Program-made: the position numbers and the translations under genes
Shown: piece after piece, positions 19,808 through 30,014 of the stretch
Position numbering within the stretch: position 1 is the first letter of the stretch
Layout: the number at the start of each line of letters is the position of its first letter
Origin: Sycon ciliatum
Taxonomy: Eukaryota > Porifera > Calcarea > Leucosolenida > Sycettidae
Reading direction: 5' to 3'
DNA: 64,000 nt
Assembly (NCBI RefSeq): GCF_964019385.1
Contig: NC_088654.1
Location: 28,272,631-28,336,630 of the forward strand
The notes under the pieces: model-generated
Database searches by the model: none
Told to the model about the DNA's origin: nothing
Seen by the model: the letters and a program-made list of their open reading frames with translations, nothing else

Positions 19808-20821
19808 ATGTCCGACAACGAGCAACCCGCTCCCGCTCTCGAGGCTAATGCCGCTCCAGACCAAGCTGCAAACCCCGCTGGAAACGCTGGTCCACCAGAC
19901 GCTCCGGCCCAAGACGGCCCTGCCGCAAGGACCATCGCGCCAGTCAACTTCAAACTGCCGCCGTTCTGGCCAGGTGACCCGCAGTTATGGTTTGCGCAGG
20001 CTGAAGCTCACTTCTCCAACCACCGGATTAACACCTCCCGAGCACGGTACAATGTGATCGTGTCATCGCTAGCTCCGGAGTTTGCAACAGAGATCCGTGA
20101 CCTGTTGATCGCTCCACCGGAAGACGAACCCTACGCCAAGCTGAGGGCTGCACTCACAACACGGACGCAAAAGTCGGAGCAAATCCGTCTTCGAGATCTG
20201 TTGTCAACCGCCGACGTCGGTGACAGCAAACCCAGCAAGGTCCTACGCAGAATGCAGCAGCTACTGGGAGGAAAATCGCTTGACCCTTCTATCTTGCGGG
20301 AACTCTTCGTGCAACGTCTACCCCCAGCTGTCCGTCAGATTCTAGCAGCTACACCTACGACTCTGTCTCTGGAGGAGTTAGCGGCCCTCGCTGACAAAGT
20401 GGCCGAGTCTACAGTCCCATCAGCGAACACTCAAGTACACGCAGTTTCGGAAAAGGCCACTTCAAAAACTGCTGCAGTCGGCTCAACTGCCTCAAGTGCT
20501 ACCACTTGTTTCAGCCCCAGCTCTGACTCGACGACTCAGCTGTCGCTACTCCGTTCGGACTTGGACAAGCTGTGTCTGACTGTACAAGCGCTAACCAAGG
20601 TGCGCTCCCGTGGACGTGACGATTGCCCCATCAAAACGGCGGGATTTCCAACACGGGATCGGCGCACTGGACGCAGCGCTTCCCGCTCTCCCAGCCGCGC
20701 CGTACGCATTGAGGACACCGATAGCGACGACGTCTGCTGGTTCCACGCCAAGTTTGGTGACAAAGCTCGACGTTGCCGATCTCCATGCCGTCTGTCGGGA
20801 AACGGGACCGCCAGCCGCTAA
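19808..20821 (+). CDS. Ty3/gypsy gag (element 1)
   Basis: 337 residues from ATG 19808. An earlier GTG in frame is not needed. After an Ala/Pro-rich N-terminus comes the capsid-like domain ([19 protein letters not shown] near 50) common to invertebrate gypsy gags. Near the C-terminus is the conserved motif CWFHAKFG, Ala, then CRSPC, instead of a classical CCHC knuckle. It ends at TAA 20819-20821, and pol overlaps in the -1 frame. Intact as it stands. Confidence 0.9.
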   Translation: MSDNEQPAPALEANAAPDQAANPAGNAGPPDAPAQDGPAARTIAPVNFKLPPFWPGDPQLWFAQAEAHFSNHRINTSRARYNVIVSSLAPEFATEIRDLLIAPPEDEPYAKLRAALTTRTQKSEQIRLRDLLSTADVGDSKPSKVLRRMQQLLGGKSLDPSILRELFVQRLPPAVRQILAATPTTLSLEELAALADKVAESTVPSANTQVHAVSEKATSKTAAVGSTASSATTCFSPSSDSTTQLSLLRSDLDKLCLTVQALTKVRSRGRDDCPIKTAGFPTRDRRTGRSASRSPSRAVRIEDTDSDDVCWFHAKFGDKARRCRSPCRLSGNGTASR

Positions 20822-22386
20822 TCGCGACCACTAGCCCGGCTGGCTCCACCTCCACTTCTGAAGGTCGCCTCCTGTATATGCGTGACCGTGTCAACGGAAT
20901 CAATTTCCTGATCGACACCGGCGCCTCAGTAAGTGTACTTCCTCCGTCCTTTGCTACCTCTGTAAAACGTTGTCATAGCCCTAGTCTTCGTGCCGCCAAT
21001 CACAGTACTATAGAAACGCATGGTCAACAATTCCTTGAGCTTGACATTGGTCTCCGTCGGTCGTTCAAATGGGTGTTCGTTGTCGCCGATGTCAATTACC
21101 CTATCCTCGGAGCCGATTTCCTGTGCCACTACAAGCTGACTGTCGATCTTGCAACGGGACAACTGCAGGACTCCTCGACCAATCTACGCATCAACGGAGT
21201 GGCCGCCGATGTCACGGATTCTGCAGCCAACCTCCTCGCAACCGATCAACCGAACCGATATTCGTCTCTCCTGGCCGAGTTTCCAGACCTTGTTCGACCT
21301 GCTACTGGTGAGTCGCCATCCAAGCACAATGTTACCCATCGCATAGTCACTAATGGCCATCCCGTGCATGCTAGACCCCGCCGCTTAGCTCCTGATCGCC
21401 TTGCCACTGCTAAAGCTGAATTTCAGCACATGCTCACACTGGGCATTGTTCGCCCGTCTGCAAGCTGTTGGTCTTCCCCGCTGCATATGGTCCCGAAACC
21501 CTCTGGTGACTGGCGCCCTTGCGGCGACTACCGAGCCTTGAATAACTGTACAGTCCCCGATCGCTACCCCATTCCTCATCTGCAAGACTTCACTTCCCAT
21601 TTGCATGGCACGACCATCTTCTCCAAGATAGATTTAGTCCGAGCATATCACCAAATCCCAGTCCATCCTGATGATATCCCCAAGACTGCCATTACCACAC
21701 CTTTTGGCCTATTTGAGTTTGTCCGAATGCCCTTTGGTTTACGCAACGCTGCCCAAACCTTTCAACGCTTCATTGACCAGATCACTGCCGACCTTCCATT
21801 TTGCTTTGCATACATTGATGATCTCTTAGTCGCTAGTGCTAGCCCCGCTGAACATGAACGCCACCTCCGCTGCCTGTTCCAACGCCTAGTTGATCACGGT
21901 ATCATCATCAACGTACAGAAGTCCCGGTTTGGCGTATCCGAACTAGACTTTCTGGGCCACCACGTTGATGCCACCGGTATTCAACCCCTAACGACCCGAG
22001 TCCAAGCTATCAAGGAGTTTTCGCTACCGACCAGTGTCCGTAAGCTACGAGAATTCCTAGGCCTGGTCAACTTCTACCACCGGTTCCAGCGCAACCTCGC
22101 AACCCGCCTTGCACCACTCAACGCCATGTTACAAGGCCGGCCGAAGAGCAAGGGCCCGCTTGAGTGGACGGATGAGGCACGCGAGGCCTTTGATTCGACC
22201 CGCAGCGCCTTAGTCCACGAAGTCACCCTCTACCACCCTAGCCCTGACGCGGCCTACAGCATGATGGTTGATGCATCCAATGTTGCCGTCGGCGCTGTTC
22301 TACAACAACACATCAACGGTGAGTCCCTGCCTGTCTCGTTCTTCTCACGCAAGCTAAAGCCGGCCGAGACCCGCTATAGTACGTTC
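20785..22386 (+). pseudogene. Ty3/gypsy pol, 5' part: protease, reverse transcriptase, start of RNase H
   Basis: The -1 frame relative to gag. The aspartic protease has [15 protein letters not shown] has the catalytic [11 protein letters not shown] and [15 protein letters not shown]. The start of RNase H has [14 protein letters not shown]. The frame is interrupted at 22387 by the palindromic insertion, which brings in a TAG at once. The rest of RNase H and the integrase continue in the same frame from 22666. No other damage was seen in this part. Confidence 0.9.
20797..20844 (+). promoter_or_regulatory. -1 ribosomal frameshift signal, gag-pol junction of gypsy 1
   Basis: The heptamer G GGA AAC at 20797-20803 is correctly phased in the gag frame for -1 slippage into pol (GGG AAA). 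After a 6-nt spacer, GCCAGCCG (20810-20817) pairs perfectly with CGGCTGGC (20837-20844), an 8-bp GC-rich stem with a 19-nt loop. The gag stop codon sits in the loop. This is the canonical layout of retroelement frameshift cassettes; pseudoknot formation is untested. Confidence 0.85.
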
Positions 22387-22678
22387 TAGAGTTGGTGGAC
22401 AAGCCGTTGATTATTCACTCTCATTGTAATATCAAAAAGTATTCTTTCTAGACCAAAGAGTGGTATATTTGATAACATTTAATAACGATAGAGATTTTTA
22501 CGGTACTTCTCCAGACGTTTCGTTGTTCTGAACAACATCGTCAGTGGATCCACTGACGATGTTGTTCAGAACAACGAAACGTCTGGAGAAGTACCGTAAA
22601 AATCTCTATCGTTATTAAATGTTATCAAATATACCACTCTTTGGTCTAGAAAGAATACTTTTTGATATAGTACGTTCT
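22375..22678. mobile_element. palindromic insertion with 13-bp target duplications and hammerhead-like cores
   Basis: A 291-bp insertion is flanked by a 13-bp direct repeat (tatagtacgttct at 22375-22387 and 22666-22678). Inside are 41 bp of unpaired sequence and then a perfect palindrome with two 120-bp arms, 22429-22548 and 22549-22668, meeting at a BamHI-like GGATCC with no spacer. The inner parts of the arms contain CTGACGA, a 6-bp stem and GAAACGTC, resembling a hammerhead ribozyme. The long target duplication and ribozyme-like core recall Penelope-like elements or their non-autonomous derivatives. An assembly-made inverted duplication is the main alternative. Confidence 0.75.
22549..22587 (+). 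ncRNA. hammerhead-ribozyme-like motif (also on the minus strand, 22548-22510)
   Basis: Order of elements: stem I 5' strand TCCA (22549-22552), core CTGACGA (22553-22559), one extra T, stem II GTTGTT/AACAAC with loop CAG (22561-22575), GAAA (22576-22579), ACGTC (22579-22583) with a self-complementary ACGT that could make a dimeric stem III, then stem I 3' strand TGGA (22584-22587). Stem I pairs perfectly over 4 bp. The extra base after CTGACGA and the lack of a local stem III are departures from the consensus. Confidence 0.5.
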
Positions 22679-24225
22679 GCCGAGAATTACTAGCCATATA
22701 CCTCGCCATCAAACACTTCCGTCATTTCCTGGAAGGCCGTCCGTTCCACGTCTGCACCGACCATAAGCCACTGATCCACGCTATCCGAAGCCACTCGCAA
22801 CAACACAGTCCTCGCCAGCAACGACACCTCAGCTACATTGCCGAGTTTACCACTGATCTTCGATACGTCCCTGGTAAGGAAAACGCTGCAGCTGACGCAC
22901 TCTCGCGTTGTGACCTACCCGATGACGCCATCGCAACCATTGCCAGCCTGGACTTCGGCAGCCTCGCCCTCGCTCAACGGGCCGACAAGGAACTCTCCAA
23001 GCTCCGTCACACTGTCCCTCCATCAACATCACTCGTCTTCAAAGGCATCCAGTTTCCCATGGTTAACACACCGATGACGTGTGATATCTCCACTGGCTCC
23101 GCTCGTCCATTCGTCCCAAGCCAGTTCAGACGAGGTATCTTCGACTCACTCCACAACCTCTCTCACCCCGGACACCGGACCACCCGGCAGCTCATCACCA
23201 GCCGCTACGTTTGGCCGTCAATGAACAAAGACATCGCTGCGTGGTGCCGCTCCTGTATCGCTTGCCAACAAACCAAAGTCCACCGACACACGACCACTCC
23301 ACTCGCCAAGTTCCGAAAACCAGATGCCCGATTCTCGCACGTCCACATCGATATTGTGGGACCGCTTCCACCGTCTAACGAGTTCTCGTACCTCCTAACA
23401 ATGGTCGACCGTTTCACTCGTTGGCCCGAGGCCATTCCCATACCCGACATCACCGCCGAGACCGTCGCTCGCCACTTCGTGAGTTCCTGGGTTTCCCGCT
23501 ATGGTGTACCGACTCTTCTAACTACCGACCGTGGTTCCCAGTTCGAATCGTCCCTGTGGTCCTCGCTGATGTCTCTCCTGGGTACGTCCCGCATCCGTAC
23601 AACCGCCTACCATCCTGCCGCTAACGGGTTGGTTGAACGCTTTTACCGACAGCTGAAAGCCGCCATACGTTCTTCAGACAACCCCCGCCGCTGGACCGAA
23701 CATCTACCGCTGATTCTACTGGGAATTCGTTCTTCCCTCAAGGCTGATCTAAACTGTTCGGTTGCTGAACTAGTCTACGGTTGTCAACTCCGTCTACCCA
23801 GCGATCTGTTCATCGAGACACATGAGCAGTTTCCAGATCCCACATCCTATGTTAGTCGGCTGAAGCAAGCCATGGCTGAACTCCGCCCTACACAGCCCCG
23901 CCACCCATCTGGCCGATCCGTATTTGTTCCTGCCGACCTCGCCACCGGCAGCCATGTGTTCCTTCGCCAGGACTCCGTTCGCACACCGCTACAACGTCCA
24001 TATTCTGGCCCCCACAAGGTTCTCCGTCGTACGGACAAACACTTCACCATCGACCTCAACGGCCGCACAGACGCTGTCTCTATTGACCGTCTGAAGCCAG
24101 CCTACATCGATGGTGAAGAAGATGCATCGGCTCGTCCTGCCCCGACGCCGTCTCTCGCTCATGATGTCCTCCCACCACGACAGACCCGCTCCGGTCGTCA
24201 AGTGCGCTTTCCCTCATACTATTGA
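22666..24225 (+). pseudogene. Ty3/gypsy pol, 3' part: RNase H remainder and integrase
   Basis: Open from the right-hand target duplication to the stop at 24225, in the same frame as the upstream part; its first ATG is only at 23059. It contains the rest of RNase H, the integrase zinc-binding region (HPGHRTTRQL and CRSCIACQ), the DDE core (IDIVGPLPP, TTDRGSQFES, HPAANGLVERFYR) and an SH3-like C-terminal region. There is no chromodomain. Separated from its start by the 291-bp insertion, so it is not expressed as a polyprotein. Confidence 0.88.
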
Positions 24226-24331
24226 GCCACTCTCGTGTTACATTCCATTCAGCTATTGTAGGTTACATTACCTTGACTTGAACCATTGCGCATGTCATTT
24301 TCATATCGTGCATTTCCCCCGGAAATCCACT

Positions 24332-24344
24332 AGGTGGGGAGCTC
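24332..24344 (+). other. polypurine tract of gypsy 1
   Basis: Purine-rich aggtggggag followed by ctc, immediately 5' of the 3' LTR (24345). Expected position of plus-strand primer. The tract is imperfect. Confidence 0.6.
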
Positions 24345-24529
24345 TGTAGTGCATATTCACGAACATTCTACAGTCCATGCACACGTGACATTACGCAATG
24401 ATTGCATAGGCAAATTCTAGTTACTTCCCTTTTGATTACTCAACTTGAATTAGTGCTTTCTTAGTTGTAATAAAACGTTGTGTTCCACGACCCGTTGCAC
24501 GGCTGAGTTGAATCTAGCGAAGCACTAAA
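24345..24529 (+). repeat. 3' LTR of gypsy 1, internally deleted (185 bp)
   Basis: Identical in its ends to the 5' LTR but lacking 333 bp between cttttgattac and tcaacttgaat, i.e. the 25-bp repeats and the TATA box. AATAAA and the R/U5-like end remain. Because both LTRs derive from one template, the deletion came after integration. Flanks (ctat at 19226-19229, ctac at 24530-24533) are an imperfect 4-bp duplication. Confidence 0.88.
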
Positions 24530-24594
24530 CTACATCTTGTCAGGACCAGGAAACATCGCCAGTCTCTGGTGGCGGGCTAGGGGAAGGCGCACCA

Positions 24595-24824
24595 TAGAGA
24601 GTTTTCGCACGGCGTGCAACGCGCTCACTTGACGCGTTCGAAGGTCACGTGCCACGTTCAGAAGCGAGGCAAACGCGCGTTGCCAACGTGGACTCATCAC
24701 ATGGTTCACCATAATGGGCCATGTTCACCCGCTGCGAAAGCTCTTTTCAAGTACGCGTGCGTCACGCACGTGAATAGCCTCGCGTTCGGCCTTGTCCCGT
24801 TGCACGCCGTGCGAAAACTTTCTA
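24595..24824. mobile_element. small TIR element (MITE-like), 230 bp
   Basis: 27-bp terminal inverted repeats, with one mismatch, at 24595-24621 and 24798-24824 (core tttcgcacggcgtgcaacg). The interior has further partial inverted sequence (gaggcaaacgcg, gcctcgcg). No ORF. Target duplication not clear. Confidence 0.6.
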
Positions 24825-24969
24825 ATTACGGTAGCTAGCTGCTTACTCGCTACTCGGAGTCACCAGAATCGGCTTCTGGCGAAAGAAGTGCAGGTTCCTG
24901 CACGAGTATGAGGGCAGTACCGCGGAATCCAGCCCGCGCCGCGATAGCGGCAAGGGCTGGATGAGCAGC

Positions 24970-25049
24970 GGTACTGACCGAGTATGAGTGGCTGGAACGT
25001 GTTTCCCGCGGTACTGACCGAGTATGAGTGGCTGGAACGTGTTTCCCGT
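24970..25049. repeat. tandem duplication of a ~38-bp unit
   Basis: Two adjacent near-identical copies beginning ggtactgaccgagtatgagt and ending gtgtttcccg. A (ggaca)4-like microsatellite follows at 25157-25176. Confidence 0.8.
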
Positions 25050-25294
25050 ATTATATGCACCCAACCAGCCAAGGAGATCACTCTGACTCTTTGACGTTGA
25101 GTTTACATGAACCATTCTGTGACTCGAGTCCTATGTATGAGGCTGTGACTCTGTGACAGGACAGGACAGGACAGGTGTGAGCTGAGTGAGTGTGACTTCG
25201 ACAACCGTACACGGACTACTGTACATGACTTTTGCATGTACTTTCAGACCACAGAAGCTTGTCATTGAAATGGTAGACTCATGAGTGGATTCTG

Positions 25295-25412
25295 TCCACT
25301 GCCCGTCGTCAAGTGACGACGGGCAGTGGATTCTGGCCACTGCCCGTCGTCCAGTGACGACGGGCAGTGGATTCCGTCCACTGCCCGTCGTCACTTGACG
25401 ACGGGCAGTGGA
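25295..25412. repeat. three tandem perfect hairpins
   Basis: Three successive palindromes at about 41-bp spacing: 25295-25330, 25337-25370 and 25377-25412. Each has arms ccactgcccgtcgtc and gacgacgggcagtgg around a 4-6 nt centre that differs between copies (aagt, cagt, acttg-like). Arms are identical while centres vary. Confidence 0.9.
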
Positions 25413-25494
25413 ACTAGTTCCATCACCATTCAGCACTAGACAGCAGGCAGGATCGCGCTTTCCAGCCCGCGTAATTTGATCTGTCATTGGTCGA

Positions 25495-26640
25495 CTACAA
25501 GGCGACAGTCATGTGACATACGGGAAGGCCCGTTTCTGACGGCTGCTGGCGACTGTCGCTGTGAAGCATGGCGTGATGCTGCCGGTTGCATTTTTCGCAC
25601 GGCTTTGCCTGGCAGGCTACGGCACGGTGACCTGATTTGAAGCATAGAGCGCAAGTATCTCTGTTGGCTCTTATGCAGTCCCACCGTTCATTGACATTCA
25701 TCTTGATGAAGTCTGTGCAGACGTCTAGCCGGTGATCCTTGCCACACTGGGGCATGATGCCTCATGCTGCTTTGGCTCCTGCTGCTGCTGTTTCTGCTTG
25801 GGCAACTTTGGAGAGTCTGCTTTGGCTGCAAAGGTTCTGCTGCGGTGGAAAGGCTTCCCCACGGCTGGGCTGGATTTGCCACACGAGCTGCTATCTGTTG
25901 ACCGCAGACGTTCCTCTGCACGGCGTGTTGTGTGTACCTTGGCGAGCAGCCATTCAGCCAAATGGTATATGTCACCGTACCGGATCAGCATGGGCTAAGG
26001 GAGCTTGTGTCTCACGATCAGGGATAACTCGCTACCTGGCTGAATTCCACACAGCTCCATGTTGACTAACTTTGTTCGGAGTTTCAGCGCAAACTTCGCG
26101 ATACCTTCTGAGTCTTTGAGCCGCGGCCACTGCATGATTTCCTTTTCTTGCCCTCAAGTGTACGAGCATCCTCGCCGTTCCATTGATCGAGCTCGCTCAG
26201 GATAGCGTGGTATGCTCCAGTCCAGGGCCGTCTAGGATTCCCTTGACAATGTCATACCCAGACCCACCCATCAGCGACTCTCTCAGCTGAGCCAGCTTGT
26301 AGCTCTCTGAAGTGAGTGCGTCTTCTTCCACAACATGCCTGAAGTGCTGCCTCCATCGGTCGTAGTCTCCAGGCTTTCCAGACAAATTCGGTATCTCCAG
26401 TGGCTTGACGTGGAAGAAGCTGGCAGCTCGAAATGCATGACCATACTGGCTCTGGTAGGTATGGCTGGGCGGCGCCTGGTAGGGACGAAATGCAGGAGCT
26501 GCTGGATCCAGTGTGAGTGCATGCGTCATTCGAGGCCTGGACTCCATTGGCTGTTTGCTTTTCAGCTTAGTGAACCTTGGCTCTACAGGCACTGACGTGT
26601 TAGCCACTGCAGGAGGTTGCCAAGACAATATGGACACAGT
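25495..26640 (-). pseudogene. BEL/Pao-type gag relic
   Basis: Minus strand, several frames. About 26480-26197 encodes the capsid-like domain typical of BEL/Pao gag, starting LEIPNLSGKPGDYDRWRQHF and continuing through EEDALTSESYKLAQLRESL. 25991-25725 is a Gln/Lys-rich linker. 25755-25495 carries the paired zinc-binding motifs of this family (CPQCGKDH, CALCFKSGHRAVAC, CEKCNRQHHAMLH). Frame changes and stops between the pieces show it is dead. Protease, RT and integrase are absent downstream, where the hairpin array lies instead. Upstream boundary uncertain, up to about 26880. Confidence 0.8.
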
Positions 26641-26699
26641 AGATACAGTCACTGGTGCTGGTGCTGGTGTGGATGCAGTTTTGGTTGTCCTGGTAGCTG

Positions 26700-27640
26700 T
26701 GAGTCTGCTAGTACAGGTGAAATCCTGATAATTCGAATATGGCTTAATTAGAACACACTGCTTAAATAGAAGTTTCGTCCGGGACCGATTTTTGTCAATA
26801 TGATTTCCACATAATAATTTCTGAAAATCAGAACCTCGAACTGGGTATGTCAGGTTAATTAGAAGTCCCACGGAATCCATTTACATAGAAAATGTGTGGG
26901 ATTTGTGCTGATAATTCGAATTTAGCAAAGCATAATTAGAAGTTCGTTGTATTTTCTGCAAACCAGTTTGGGTTGCATGCGCAGGCGTTCAGCGTCCACT
27001 AAATCTGTGTCTAAGGTGCATAGTGCAGCTCTGCGTGTCAATGCGAGCATTTTGACATACTTCTGAAGTAAATAATGTGTTCTGGGTACATGTTTGGATA
27101 ATTAGCCTATCTTCAGCGTGTTGTTGATGTCGAGAGGGGGTCATTCACTTCGCTCGTATTTTCGACAAACGGCATATGTGGCACGGAGTGCTCTCGTGCA
27201 TTGAAGAACATTGTTCAGCTGGTGCATGGTGGTTAACAAGCATAGTGACCAAGCATAGTGACCTCCAGTACGCTGTTGTGATGGCACAGCTACGCTGCAA
27301 AATTGCATTTGTTTTGCTGAGGTGGTCAATCACGTGCCTCCGTGGTTGCAGAGCGTCTTACTTGCGGAAGAGAATAGGCCTATCTTTTCTAGACCGATGT
27401 CGCCTTTTGTCCATGTAAGTGCCTTCGTTATTCATATGTTGGCCTATTTAATATTGGCATGCTCTGCGGATTTGTAGGCATGCAAGGCAATTTAAATATT
27501 ATCCTGCAAAGTATTTTGTAGGTGCGTGAATACTACGTTATGTACAACAATTGGTACATGACATAATAATAGCCGTTTGGCATGGTACAATAACCTTTTT
27601 TCTTTTCTTTTTTATTATTATTATTAATGGCTTTCTCTTT
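26700..27640. other. AT-rich region, no gene recognised
   Basis: Contains two copies of a gataattcgaat motif (26728, 26911) and ttaattagaa-type repeats, hinting at a degenerate DNA-transposon remnant, but no clean inverted termini or coding sequence. 27170-27640 shows nothing recognisable. Confidence 0.35.
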
Positions 27641-28276
27641 TACTTCGAATGGTTTACAATCTGTATCACAATTATTTGTGGGTTCAGCAATAAAGGATGT
27701 GAGATAGACTCTGCATTGCAGCCGACCTTGATACTACCAAGATAGATAACGAGTTTCTTGATGGCCATGACACCTATCAGAACGCAAGGATCGTCTGCCG
27801 GCTCAGTATCTGCTGACTTCTTTACATACCGAGAAGTGAGGGTGCTGCGCAGGGCTTCTGAGACAATCAGCGCCGTTTTCGGGCTGTGGGGAAGGTCTAC
27901 GTGAGCGGCGGCTGTGCTCTTGCCACTCTGTATGGTGCGGGTGTGTACTACCGGTGCCTGTTTCTGTTCTGGGTTCAGAGTGTCTGGTGGCTGAGACGGT
28001 CTCAGATGCCTCTTCTGTACCTGCGTTCCCTTGATGTGCGGATGGGCTTGTGTACATTGGACTTCTCTGCATTGATGCAATAGGTGGATGATCTATATTC
28101 GGACCTGAATTTGCAGACTGTACACGTGTTGTGGTTGTGGGAACGGTTCCTGATGTTACAGTACTGTACGACTTCCTTCCCATATTGGGCTGGGGTACGG
28201 ATGTGTGTGCAATGTGTTGTTGTCGAAGCTCTTTGATTTCTCGCTTGAGTTCCTGAACCTCTAGTTTCAAGGACAA
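27640..28276 (-). pseudogene. gag/ORF1-like relic, C-terminal part
   Basis: Minus-strand continuation of 28912-29181 after a TIR insertion. It begins with a heptad-like coiled coil (LEVQELKREIKELRQQ), followed by a Ser/Thr/Pro-rich region. The reading then shifts frame near 28040, where the other frame (28040-27640, e.g. LPHSPKTALIVSEAL) looks more protein-like. No zinc knuckle or enzymatic motif. The coiled coil plus low-complexity linker is usual for retroelement ORF1 proteins, but I do not recognise the family. Confidence 0.4.
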
Positions 28277-28911
28277 TATTAGAGAGGTTTTGCATTCCGA
28301 ATTTCGGAATTATTTTCGGAATGTGGCGGCAGCAGTCGAAAAAGTAGTCGAACTTTCGGAAGTGTGGTGGCGAAAGTGCATGGTTTTCCGAAAATGGATT
28401 TTCGGCTCTTTCATGTTTGGGAGTGCATATTTTGAATACAAAAAAGTGTATTTTTCATGTTTGTATTTTTGCTTTCTGCTGCTCTCGATTATTTGAAAAA
28501 TTTCCACTTATGTAGTTTTGATTTTTGCTGGTTTTTGCTGCTCTCGCTGATCTCGCCATGTTGACTAATCTTCTCACACTCCATCACACTCTATCTTCCT
28601 TTGCCATGGAGCCTACTGACAGTACAAGACAGTAGTTCGCCAACCTCGTCTTCAGCTGTTGGATCACTTGGTCCACCATCAGTCCGTCCTCGTCTTCGAA
28701 CCGCACCCAAATTCAGTTTGACCTGCACATAGATTTGATCCTGCTCAACCCCTTCGACGCTCTCCATTTTGTTTTGCATGGCAACCCTTGGAAACGAAGT
28801 CGAATCAGATTTTCGGAATGCAAAACACTGAAAATGCCGTTTTTCGGCACGCGCTTTTTTCGGAAAAGCACAGTCGAAAATCATTCCGAAATTCGGAATG
28901 CAAAACCTCTC
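28277..28911. mobile_element. 635-bp TIR element inserted in the ORF1-like relic
   Basis: Ends are inverted repeats, agagaggttttgcattccga at the left and its complement at the right (about 28278-28302 and 28887-28911), rich in TTCGGAA motifs. Further inverted TTCGGAA/TTTTCGG blocks lie within. A flanking att (or tatt) occurs on both sides, so the duplication is 3-4 bp. Coding sequence on the two sides belongs together. An internal frame (about 28770-28595) is read-through with no known match. Confidence 0.65.
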
Positions 28912-29181
28912 TATTGTGTCATCTTTATCCTCTTTCATGGACACAAACTCCGCGGACATGGATGCGAAGGATACCGCAAGGCTATTAGGCTGGTCTTCTA
29001 CAACAGACGTACCGTGTGTAGTGGCTGGCTGAGGCAGCACTCCCACGCCTTTTTCCCGGAGGTGCTTGACGAGTTCAGGCCGAGAGAGACTCGCTGCTTG
29101 GTCGACGGATTTCAGCTCACCAAGGTTGATCAGATCCTGATATCCAAACAGAGCTAGGTGTGTATTCTCATCGAGAGACAT
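28912..29181 (-). pseudogene. gag/ORF1-like relic, N-terminal part
   Basis: Starts at ATG 29181 (MSLDENTHLALFGYQDL). A phrase LSRPELVKHLREKGV resembles a SAP-type helix pair, an inference only. The frame runs into the TIR insertion at 28911 and would continue with the coiled coil at 28276. Probably the 5' end of a retroelement ORF1. Confidence 0.4.
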
Positions 29182-29189
29182 TGTGTTAG

Positions 29190-30007
29190 TCTATAGAATA
29201 GAAAGTGGTTTGGGCCGAACTACCCAAAAGGTAGGGACGTACTGCAGAGGGTAATTCTCGGAGCACGAAAATTTGTTGCATCCGCCTCTAAAGTTGACTT
29301 TTAGAGCGAAATCCTATGTCAGAATGATTCTCTTGTGCTCCAGTCGGCATGACGGCAGATGGAAATACCCACATTATTGCAGCCCGTCGGTACTGAAAGC
29401 CGAAGCTCCTACTGGTTAGGAGCTCTCGGCCTGAACTCGTAAAGCTATTGAAATAATTTAATGTGCCATCAGGCATCATTCCCACACATGTAGAGAAATA
29501 TAGTAAGTAAGCAATCCAGAGCGTTTTCTTGTGACCGTCTTCAGGTATCTTTCGCTCTACTTGGTCAGTTTAGAAACTAAAACAGCAAGTGACCAGTGTG
29601 CAGTCAGTGTACATGTAGGTAAACTGTCCAGGCAAGGAAACTACTACTGGTACTGCTACTACTACTAATAATAACACAGTTGCTCGTAAGAAAAGGTTTG
29701 CTCCCCACACTTGCGCGTAATGGAACATCAATATTGTGAAATGTTCGGTCCGCTGCTGTCTCTTGATGAATCTTCCCGTTGTTCTAGTTCAGTATCATTA
29801 GTTGTAGATCATCGCTCTGACTACTACTGGTACTAATGAAAAAAAATCCCAAGTTACAGCTATATTGACGGGGGGGGGCTTCTCATAATAACTACCAACC
29901 AGAACACAAGAAAGTATGGTGCAACAGCAGCAGCAAGGCCAGGTTGGGAAAGGAAATCGGGCCCTCCGTGTCGCCTGATAAAAATTCTGACACTGCGTCC
30001 ACAGCAA
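29190..30007. other. no gene seen
   Basis: Short (actact)n-like and poly-G (about 29870-29878) stretches. No coherent ORF, inverted repeat or RNA gene recognised. Confidence 0.45.
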
Positions 30008-30014
30008 CATGGCC

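Noticed and set aside
25295..25412. CRISPR-like repeat array
   Set aside because: Only three units, each self-palindromic with no true spacers, in clearly eukaryotic DNA.
26725..26965. pogo/Tigger-like element suggested by repeated gataattcgaat motifs
   Set aside because: The motifs are direct, not terminal inverted repeats; no TA duplication or transposase could be seen.
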